A stretch of DNA of 5,710 bases from Methanomicrobiales archaeon. Lineage in GTDB: Archaea; Halobacteriota; Methanomicrobia; Methanomicrobiales; JACTUA01. Numbering within the stretch: position 1 is the first letter of the stretch; the number at the start of each line of letters is the position of its first letter. The stretch lies in NCBI GenBank assembly GCA_028678815.1, contig JAJRCS010000007.1, positions 1-5,710 on the forward strand, given 5' to 3'. A program made the position numbers and the translations under genes. Positions 1 to 4,867 of the stretch are shown here, piece after piece. The notes under the pieces are model-generated. The model worked only from the letters and a program-made list of their open reading frames with translations, was not told the DNA's origin and ran no database searches.

Positions 1-1
1 C

Positions 2-1249
2 ATCGCCCCCACCATCTACGGGAACGAGGACGTGAAGGAGGCCGTCGCGCTCCAGCTCTTCGGGGGGATCCCGAAGGAGATGCCCGACGGCTCCCACCTC
101 CGGGGGGACATACACATGCTCCTCGTTGGTGACCCGGGGATCGCAAAGTCCCAGATCCTCCGGTACGTCGTCACCCTCTCCCCCCGGGGAATCTACACGA
201 GCGGGAAGTCCTCGACAGCGGCGGGGCTCACGGCCACCGCGGTGAAGGACGAGTTCGGGGACGGCCGGTGGACCCTCGAGGCCGGGGCCCTCGTCCTCGC
301 CGACATGGGGATCGCCGCCGTGGACGAGATGGACAAGATGCGTACCGAGGATCGTTCGGCCCTCCACGAGGCCATGGAACAACAGAGTATATCGGTGGCC
401 AAGGCCGGCATCACCGCGACGCTGCGCTGCCGCTGTGCCCTCCTCGGGGCGGCGAACCCGAAGCTCGGGAGGTTCGATGCCTACACCCCCATCTCCGAGC
501 AGATCAACATGCCGGCGGCGCTCCTCTCCCGGTTCGACCTCATCTTCGTCATGATGGACCAGCCGGACCCGAAGCTGGACGAGGCCATCGCCGAGCACAT
601 CCTGAAGACCCACCGGGTCGGGGAGATGATCGTCCAGCACGGGAAGAAGCCCATCCCGGGCGTGGACGACGAGTTCATCAAACAGCAGCTCTCCCCCGTC
701 ACCCCGGATATCCCGCCGCCACTCATGCGGAAGTACGTGGCGTACGCGAAGCGGACCTGCTACCCCATCCTCTCGGAGGAGGCGAAGGATGCCCTCGAGT
801 CCTACTACCTGAAGCTCCGGGGCCTCGCCGATACCAACAAGCCCGTCCCGGTCACCGCCCGGCAGATCGAGGCCCTCGTCCGGCTCGGGGAGGCGAGCGC
901 CCGGATCCGGCTCTCGGACCAGATTAACCTCTCCGATGCCGAGCGGGTCATCCACATCGTGGACACCTGCCTCCGGCAGGTCGCCTACGACGCCGAGACC
1001 GGGTCCTTTGATATCGACAAGCTGGTGACCGGCGTCCCCAAGTCCCAGCGGGACATCATCCGGTCCATCAAGGAGGTCATCCGGGACCTGGGCGGCGAGA
1101 GCCGCGAGGCCCGGATGGACCAGCTCGTGGATATCGTGAGCGGGCAGGGCTTTGCCCGGGAGAAGGTGGAACAGATGATCAAGATGCTCCTCCGGGACGG
1201 GGAGGCTCTCGAGCCCCGGAGCGGGATCATCAAGCTGATAGGGTACTAG
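2..1249 (+). CDS. mcm: Replicative DNA helicase MCM, C-terminal part (5' end outside window)
   Basis: Archaeal MCM is the ring-shaped 3'-5' helicase that unwinds DNA at the replication fork. The reading frame is already open at base 2, so the N-terminal OB-fold/zinc part lies upstream; 415 residues are visible. In fragment numbering they show Walker A GDPGIAKS (43-50, bases 128-151), then the helix-2 insert region ([19 protein letters not shown]), Walker [10 protein letters not shown] (105-113), the pre-sensor-1 hairpin ([13 protein letters not shown]), sensor 1 [11 protein letters not shown] with its Asn at 152, and the arginine finger in LSRFD (Arg 177). A lid region follows ([20 protein letters not shown]), and the last ~75 residues resemble the C-terminal winged helix. 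All catalytic motifs are intact, with no intein or frameshift. The gene ends in TAG, 17 bases before mptD, suggesting co-transcription. The motif order is diagnostic of the MCM AAA+ family. Confidence 0.97.
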   Translation: MAPTIYGNEDVKEAVALQLFGGIPKEMPDGSHLRGDIHMLLVGDPGIAKSQILRYVVTLSPRGIYTSGKSSTAAGLTATAVKDEFGDGRWTLEAGALVLADMGIAAVDEMDKMRTEDRSALHEAMEQQSISVAKAGITATLRCRCALLGAANPKLGRFDAYTPISEQINMPAALLSRFDLIFVMMDQPDPKLDEAIAEHILKTHRVGEMIVQHGKKPIPGVDDEFIKQQLSPVTPDIPPPLMRKYVAYAKRTCYPILSEEAKDALESYYLKLRGLADTNKPVPVTARQIEALVRLGEASARIRLSDQINLSDAERVIHIVDTCLRQVAYDAETGSFDIDKLVTGVPKSQRDIIRSIKEVIRDLGGESREARMDQLVDIVSGQGFAREKVEQMIKMLLRDGEALEPRSGIIKLIGY

Positions 1250-1254
1250 CGGAC

Positions 1255-1260
1255 GGTGAT
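1255..1260 (+). promoter_or_regulatory. Shine-Dalgarno site of mptD
   Basis: GGTGAT is exactly complementary to the AUCACC of the archaeal 16S rRNA 3' tail. It lies six bases before the ATG at 1267, in the short mcm-mptD gap, and so supports that start. An ATG at 1259 overlaps the site but is in another frame. Confidence 0.7.
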
Positions 1261-1266
1261 GGAACC

Positions 1267-1623
1267 ATGGTAACAGATCGCGAACGAGCTGCCTTCGAGG
1301 CAGGGATCAAGCTCGGGGCCCTCTACCACCAGTGGGTGGGGGCGCCGGTCTCGGTGGCCACGGCGGAGACCCTGGAGAAGGCCATCGAGGCGAGCGTCGG
1401 GCTCCAGCCCGCCGTGGAGAAGGTGAGGGTGCGCCTGGACCGGGACCTCATGTCCCCGAACACCTTCGGGTACAGCGAGGTGGCAGGGCTCATGTACGAC
1501 GTGGAGCTCGTCACCCGGGTCGGGAAGGCCCGGTGCACCGCAACGCTCAGCCGGTACGAAGACTACCCCCTCATGAGCCTGGTGGCCTGTGACGAAGCCC
1601 CTTCACATCCCCCTCACCGATGA
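1267..1623 (+). CDS. mptD: Archaeal dihydroneopterin aldolase, MptD type
   Basis: This 118-residue protein looks like the archaeal-specific MptD family (formerly DUF372). MptD cleaves 7,8-dihydroneopterin (or its archaeal equivalent) to 6-hydroxymethyl-7,8-dihydropterin and glycolaldehyde, an early cytoplasmic step in tetrahydromethanopterin synthesis. It is unrelated in sequence to bacterial FolB. Visible signatures are the N-terminal FEAGIKLGALYHQWVGAP (residues 10-27, with Glu11 and His21), a central FGYSEVAGLMYDVEL (67-81), and the C-terminal RYEDYPLM (96-103). The conserved Glu, His and Tyr positions are candidate active-site residues, but I cannot assign roles from sequence alone. The ATG is supported by GGTGAT six bases upstream. 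The last 11 residues (DEAPSHPPHR and the preceding Cys) are encoded in DNA shared with the next gene and look like a non-conserved tail. No signal peptide or membrane segment is seen. Family recognition is from memory of the motif pattern. Confidence 0.85.
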   Translation: MVTDRERAAFEAGIKLGALYHQWVGAPVSVATAETLEKAIEASVGLQPAVEKVRVRLDRDLMSPNTFGYSEVAGLMYDVELVTRVGKARCTATLSRYEDYPLMSLVACDEAPSHPPHR

Positions 1624-2422
1624 CCATATCCACATCGACCCGGTGAACGGGCGCGGGCTCGAGGCGGCGAAGGACTTCAGGAGGGCCGGGGGGACCCACC
1701 TCTTCCTCGTCACGAAGCCCTCCTGGTCCTTTGGTATCACGCCTCTTTCGGGGGAGGACTTCGCTCCGGTTTTCGAGAAGACCATCGCCATCGCCCGGGA
1801 GATCCGGGAGCTGGGCCTCGTGGTGTTCCCGGTCCTCGGCGTGCACCCTGCAGAGATAACCCGGCTCACCGGGGGGATGGACCTCGCCCGGGTGGAGGAG
1901 GTCATGAAGGGGGGGCTCGACGTTGCTGCAGGGTTCGTCGCCCGCGGGGAGGCCGTGGCGCTGAAGAGCGGCCGGCCCCACTACGAGGTAGCTCCGGAGG
2001 TGCTCGAGGCATCGAACCGGGTCCTCCGGCACGCCCTCGTCCTCGCCCGGGAGCAGGGCTGCGCCGTCCAGCTCCATGCCGAGGGCGGGCCGTGCGCCGA
2101 TGTCCCGGCCATGGCGAGGGAGGCGGGGCTCGATCCCGGGAAGGTCGTGAAGCACTTCGCGACCCCTGAAACGCCCCTCGTCCCCTCCCTCATCGCCCGG
2201 CACGAGGCCATCCCGGCCCTCGCCCGGGAAGGGCGGAATTTCATGATGGAGAGCGACTTCATGGACGAGAACGCCCGGCCGGGATCGGTCATCGGGCCGA
2301 AGTCTGTTCCCCGGTTCACCCGCCGGCTCCTTGAAACAGGGGAGATCTCCGGTGAGGGGGCGCACCGCATCCATGTGGAGACCCCGTCCCGCACGTACGG
2401 CGTGGAGATCCACTTCCCGTAG
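1589..2422 (+). CDS. TatD-like metal-dependent hydrolase (archaeal COG1831-type, urease superfamily)
   Basis: This is a 277-residue amidohydrolase-fold protein of the archaeal TatD-related group; its substrate is unknown. Metal-site motifs appear in order: HIH (His13/His15) in LTDDHIHID, GVHPAE (His86), QLHAE (His163), KHF (His189) and MESDFMDE (Asp223). Later conserved-looking segments are ARPGSVIGPKSVPR and the C-terminal HVETPSRTYGVEI. The GTG at 1589 is chosen because it gives a complete protein beginning just before the HxH motif. The frame offers no ATG nearby, and GGTGG (1581-1585) can serve as a ribosome site. The start lies 35 bases inside mptD, in a different frame, which suggests translational coupling. 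Oddity: in TatD enzymes a Glu before the third motif (usually in a GE-x-G context) binds metal, but here the matching segment reads ALKSGRPHY, with Lys126 at that place. The last codons are repeated downstream of the stop codon (see the repeat entry). Confidence 0.85.
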   Translation: MTKPLHIPLTDDHIHIDPVNGRGLEAAKDFRRAGGTHLFLVTKPSWSFGITPLSGEDFAPVFEKTIAIAREIRELGLVVFPVLGVHPAEITRLTGGMDLARVEEVMKGGLDVAAGFVARGEAVALKSGRPHYEVAPEVLEASNRVLRHALVLAREQGCAVQLHAEGGPCADVPAMAREAGLDPGKVVKHFATPETPLVPSLIARHEAIPALAREGRNFMMESDFMDENARPGSVIGPKSVPRFTRRLLETGEISGEGAHRIHVETPSRTYGVEIHFP

Positions 2423-2542
2423 TGCAGCCCCGAATCCCGGTCCCGGAACCGCGGTGTGGAGATCCACCTCCCGGAGGGTATCCCCCAGGGGTCCGGTCCA
2501 GGACCTGCAGAGTGGAGATCCCGCTCATGGAAGGCATCCCGG
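2375..2542 (+). repeat. Degenerate tandem repeat of the TatD-like gene's 3' end, three units of 54/56 bases
   Basis: The core GTGGAGATCCAC(T/C)TCCCG occurs at 2402-2419, inside the end of the hydrolase gene, and again at 2456-2473 with 17 of 18 bases identical. A third, weaker copy begins at 2512 (GTGGAGATCC, then diverging). The similarity extends beyond the core. By hand alignment, 2381-2422 against 2435-2476 matches at 32 of 42 positions, and 2438-2485 against 2494-2541 matches at 36 of 48. Translated, the units read SRTYGVEIHFP-stop, SRNRGVEIHLPEGIP and SRTCRVEIPLMEGIP. Unit 2 is in frame with the gene but lies after its TAG; unit 3 is shifted by two bases. The TAG of unit 1 aligns with GAG in unit 2. 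The likeliest reading is an old tandem duplication of the gene tail that has decayed. A regulatory or hairpin-forming array is an alternative. Confidence 0.75.
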
Positions 2543-2643
2543 GATCCTTCTTCCCGGATCTGTGCCGGGGGAGAGGCCGACCTCAAACCATCGGGGGGGA
2601 GGGCGGATCACCTTTTTCACCTGCGGGGGTGCAGAAGTACGTG
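2423..2643 (+). other. Intergenic region between the two gene blocks
   Basis: This 221-base stretch is the only substantial gap. Its first half (to about 2542) is occupied by repeat units 2 and 3. The palindrome ATCCCGGGAT lies at 2536-2545, and GATCC at 2544-2548 can pair with GGATC at 2556-2560. A run of seven G is at 2593-2599 and a run of five T at 2613-2617. I see no AT-rich TATA box with a BRE, no convincing U-rich archaeal terminator and no tRNA-like structure. Two reading frames happen to stay open across it, but their codons are not convincing as genes. Whether block 2 has its own promoter here cannot be decided from the sequence. Confidence 0.6.
2605..2631 (+). promoter_or_regulatory. 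Leader of DUF424 gene: G-rich ribosome site facing an anti-SD mimic (speculative)
   Basis: GGATCACCT at 2605-2613 is identical to nine bases of the conserved 16S rRNA 3' tail. A second CACC lies at 2618-2621. GGGGGTG at 2625-2631 is the best ribosome-binding candidate for the ATG at 2644 and ends 12 bases before it. Either CACC could pair with its GGTG (2628-2631), the nearer one closing a six-base loop, which would hide the site. The pairing is short, so control by this hairpin is only a possibility. Confidence 0.25.
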
Positions 2644-2934
2644 ATGTTCCTGAAGGTCCACCGGACCCCTGACGGCGAGATCGTGGCAGCCTGCGACCGG
2701 GAGCTCCTGAACACGACCCTGGTCCACAAGGACGTGGAGGTGCGGATATCGGAGACCTTCTACGGGAATACCCCGGCGACCGAGGAGCAGGTCCGGTCCG
2801 CCCTTGTCCAGGCGACGAACGCGAACCTCTTCGGCCGGCGCACGGTGGAGATCGCCATCGCCTGCGGGGCGGTGGACCGGGGGTGCGTCGTCCTCGTCAG
2901 CGGTGTCCCCCACGCCCAGGTCTTCAGGTTCTAG
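2644..2934 (+). CDS. DUF424 family protein, archaeal conserved hypothetical
   Basis: This 96-residue protein fits the archaeal DUF424 family, for which I know no established biochemical role. Features seen are MFLKVHRTPDGEIVAACDRELL (1-22), an ISETFYGNTPA segment (35-45), the conserved-looking NANLFGRRTVE (59-69), and the C-terminal SGVPHAQVF (86-94). It is a compact soluble protein with no signal peptide, membrane segment or CxxC pair. The frame stays open upstream to the previous stop, but family similarity begins at MFLKV, so the ATG at 2644 is preferred. GTG at 2629 or 2641 would add five or one residues and cannot be excluded. It ends in TAG seven bases before the NMD3-like gene and is probably co-transcribed with it. 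That neighbourhood points to a role near translation or ribosome handling, which is inference only. Confidence 0.85.
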   Translation: MFLKVHRTPDGEIVAACDRELLNTTLVHKDVEVRISETFYGNTPATEEQVRSALVQATNANLFGRRTVEIAIACGAVDRGCVVLVSGVPHAQVFRF

Positions 2935-2941
2935 GGTCCGT

Positions 2942-3985
2942 ATGAGCATCCGGGAATCCTTCTGCCCCCAGTGCGGCGAGCCGTCGGACTCGGGGGATCT
3001 CTGCGGGAAGTGCCGGGTCGGCCGGACCCGGTGGATGGAGGCAGCCCCCCGCGTGGAGGGCATCACCTGCCCGGCCTGCGAGTCCCGGAGGACGGGGGCC
3101 GTCTGGCAGGACACGCCCGTCTCCCGGGAGGAGCTCGCCCGGGAGCTCGCCCTCCAGGCCATCCGGCTCGTCCCCGAGGCGCGGAACCCGGAGTTCCGGG
3201 TCTCCCTCTGGGAGCGAAGCCCGAACCGGACCATCGCGACGATCTCGGTGAAGGCGATTCTCTTCGGGGTCCCCGTGGAGGAGGAGGCCCGGGTCGAGGT
3301 GGTCTGGCGGGGGGAGACCTGCGACCGGTGCAGCCGGATATCGGGGGGCTACTTCGAGGGGGTCGTCCAGGTCAGGGCCGACGGGAGGCCCCTCTCGGCC
3401 CGGGAACGGGAGGTGGCGGCCCGGATCTCCTCGGAGGTGGAGGAACGCCTCCAGGAGGGGGGCGCCCGGCTCTCCTTCATCTCCCGGATGACCGAGGATG
3501 AGGGGCTCGACATCGTGGTCGGGGAGAATGCCATGGGGGAGGAGATCGCCCGGGGGATCACCGGGGCCCTGGGGGGGCGGTACACGGTCCACCCGAAGCT
3601 CTCCGGGGAGAAGGCGGGGAAGCGCCTCTACCGGATCACCTACTCCGTCCGGCTCCCGAGGCTCCAGAAGGGGGATGTCATCGAGGCCGACGGGAAGTAC
3701 CTGGAGGTGAGGGAGACCGGGAAGCGGCAGCTGAAGGTCTTCCACCTGGGTACCGGTGCCATGACGGTCTTCCCCCCCGATTCCCCGTACCGGGTCGTGG
3801 GGAACGTGAGGGACGCGGTGCAGGCCCTCATTGCCTACACCGAGGCCGGGGTGGCGGGCATCATCGATCCCGGGAGCTTCGCAACGAAAGAGGTGCGGAT
3901 GCCCCGCTGGGTGAAGGTTGAGGCAGGTTCCCATGTACTGGTCCTTCAGGATCAGTTCGCAGACCGGATCGTGGTCGTGGGGTGA
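2942..3985 (+). CDS. nmd3: NMD3-like zinc-binding protein, archaeal NMD3 family
   Basis: This 347-residue protein resembles archaeal NMD3 homologues. In eukaryotes NMD3 is the adaptor that exports the 60S ribosomal subunit from the nucleus; archaea have no nucleus, so the role here is probably in large-subunit assembly or quality control (inference). Four CxxC pairs are visible: Cys8/11, Cys21/24, Cys43/46 and Cys127/130, matching the zinc-ribbon N-terminal region of the family. The fourth is followed by SRISGGYFEGVVQVRADGR (131-149), a typical NMD3 segment. Residues ~155-240 form a mixed alpha/beta middle part with a charged helix (REREVAARISSEVEERL). The C-terminal ~100 residues contain a KGDVIEADGKYLEVRETGKRQ stretch, probably a small beta domain. 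The ATG at 2942 directly precedes the first zinc pair. The longer open frame from 2804 overlaps DUF424 and is rejected. A run of seven G (3571-3577) is inside the gene, but the frame is intact. The ribosome site is weak (GGGT, 2934-2937). Confidence 0.9.
   Translation: MSIRESFCPQCGEPSDSGDLCGKCRVGRTRWMEAAPRVEGITCPACESRRTGAVWQDTPVSREELARELALQAIRLVPEARNPEFRVSLWERSPNRTIATISVKAILFGVPVEEEARVEVVWRGETCDRCSRISGGYFEGVVQVRADGRPLSAREREVAARISSEVEERLQEGGARLSFISRMTEDEGLDIVVGENAMGEEIARGITGALGGRYTVHPKLSGEKAGKRLYRITYSVRLPRLQKGDVIEADGKYLEVRETGKRQLKVFHLGTGAMTVFPPDSPYRVVGNVRDAVQALIAYTEAGVAGIIDPGSFATKEVRMPRWVKVEAGSHVLVLQDQFADRIVVVG
3981..3985 (+). promoter_or_regulatory. Shine-Dalgarno site of the Taw2-like gene, overlapping the NMD3 stop
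   Basis: GGTGA contains the TGA stop of the NMD3-like gene and sits three bases before the ATG at 3989. A second in-frame ATG at 4001 is preceded immediately by GGGTGAGG, too close to act for that codon. Spacing from this site to 4001 would be 15 bases, so 3989 is preferred but not certain. Confidence 0.5.
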
Positions 3986-3988
3986 GGG

Positions 3989-4867
3989 ATGCGGGTGAGG
4001 ATGGTCCCGCTCTCCGATCTGCCCCGGGTAGCCACGGAAGAGTGGGTTGATCCCGGCAGGAGGCCGGTCGTCCGGGACGGAGTGGCGTACGTCCCCGTGC
4101 GGGAGGGTGAATCCCATGAGATGGAAATTCCCGAGCGCAGGCTGTACCACGGGAGAGGGTACCAGCTCCTGGGGGATCTCGTCCTCCTCCACGGGCACCG
4201 GCCGGCACCCGGGGAGGTGGAGGAGATCGAGGAGTGGGTCCACCCCCGGGGGATCCTCTGGATCAGGGCGATTTCGGGGATCGAACGGGTCCCCGCGGTC
4301 GAGGTTATCTCGGGGACGGCCGGGGAGGTCTGCCACCATGAGTACGGGTGCAGCTTCGTCCTCGATCCTGCGCGGGTGATGTACTCGATGGGAAACCTCT
4401 CCGAGCGGCACCGGCTCGTGGACCTCGCCGGGAAGGGTGCCGGAACCGGGCGTGTCGGGGACCTCTTCGCCGGTATCGGGTACTTCACCATCCCCCTCGC
4501 CCGGGCAGGATTCCGGGTCCATGCCATGGAGATCTCCCCGGTCTCCTTCGGGTACCTCGGCAGGAACATCCGGGGGAACGGCGTGGAAGACCGGGTCCTC
4601 GCCGAGCGCGGGGACTGCCGTGACCTCCTCCGGGGCACGTACGACCGGCTCCTCCTCGGGCACTTCGATGCCCCCGGCTACCTCCCCGATGCCCTCGCCC
4701 ATGCCCGGAGCGGGACCGTCCTCCATGTCCATACCCTCCGGGACGAGGCAGAGCGGATCCGCTCCCTCGCCCGGGAGGCAGGGTTTGCCGCGTCCGTCAC
4801 CACGCGAAGGGTAAAGAGTTATGCTCCCCATACATGGCATAGGGTGCAGGACGTGGTGCTCGCATGA
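3989..4867 (+). CDS. taw2: Trm5/TYW2-family tRNA(Phe) wybutosine-pathway enzyme, probably Taw2
   Basis: This is a 292-residue class I SAM-dependent enzyme of the Trm5/TYW2 group. Taw2 transfers the 3-amino-3-carboxypropyl group of SAM to 4-demethylwyosine at position 37 of tRNA(Phe); Trm5 relatives methylate G37. Residues ~1-110 form the variable N-terminal part. Then come HEYGCSFVLDPARVMYSMGNLSER (117-140, family hallmark), SAM motif I DLFAGIGYFTIP (158-169), acidic Glu181 after strand 2 (HAMEIS), GDCRDL (208-213), and motif IV region LLLGHFDAPGYLPDAL (221-236). The end, VKSYAPHTWHRVQDVVLA, is family-typical. GIGYFTIP rather than GVGPF, the lack of an NPP/DPP-type motif IV, and the LGH...LP...HVHT pattern favour Taw2 over Trm5, but Trm5 activity is not excluded. 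The start is three bases after the NMD3 stop; the stop overlaps the coaBC start in ATGA. Confidence 0.8.
   Translation: MRVRMVPLSDLPRVATEEWVDPGRRPVVRDGVAYVPVREGESHEMEIPERRLYHGRGYQLLGDLVLLHGHRPAPGEVEEIEEWVHPRGILWIRAISGIERVPAVEVISGTAGEVCHHEYGCSFVLDPARVMYSMGNLSERHRLVDLAGKGAGTGRVGDLFAGIGYFTIPLARAGFRVHAMEISPVSFGYLGRNIRGNGVEDRVLAERGDCRDLLRGTYDRLLLGHFDAPGYLPDALAHARSGTVLHVHTLRDEAERIRSLAREAGFAASVTTRRVKSYAPHTWHRVQDVVLA

Noticed and set aside
128..337. Unusual Walker A (GDPGIAKS) and Walker B (AVDEMDKM) in MCM
   Set aside because: The changes from the commoner GDPGTAKS and IDEFDKM keep the catalytic Lys, Ser, Asp and Glu. They look like normal variation.
2420..2422. TAG read through as pyrrolysine, extending the hydrolase
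   Set aside because: Two other genes here (mcm and DUF424) also end in TAG, the hydrolase family appears complete at this stop, and nothing pyrrolysine-related is in the window.
1571..2467. 298-codon minus-strand open frame antisense to the TatD-like gene
   Set aside because: Composition is dominated by Pro, Gly, Arg and Asp, with no motifs. It mirrors the high-GC third positions of the real gene.
2591..2606. G-rich run as a G-quadruplex or origin element
   Set aside because: Similar G runs occur throughout the coding sequence (for example 1909-1915 and 3571-3577), so it is in line with base composition. No origin repeats accompany it.
2422..2643. Long N-terminal extension of DUF424 starting at a GTG overlapping the previous stop
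   Set aside because: The 74 extra residues are Pro/Gly/Arg-rich, coincide with the decayed repeats and have no family similarity. The family begins at MFLKV.
2456..2644. Small 62-codon gene across the intergenic region, in frame with the hydrolase
   Set aside because: It begins inside repeat unit 2, its product is low-complexity, and the only recognisable part is the copied VEIHLP tail.
2924..4840. 638-codon open frame on the minus strand antisense to NMD3 and taw2
   Set aside because: It is extremely rich in Pro, Gly, Asp and Glu with no recognisable domain, as expected from the antisense of GC-rich codons. The + strand genes here are well-supported families.
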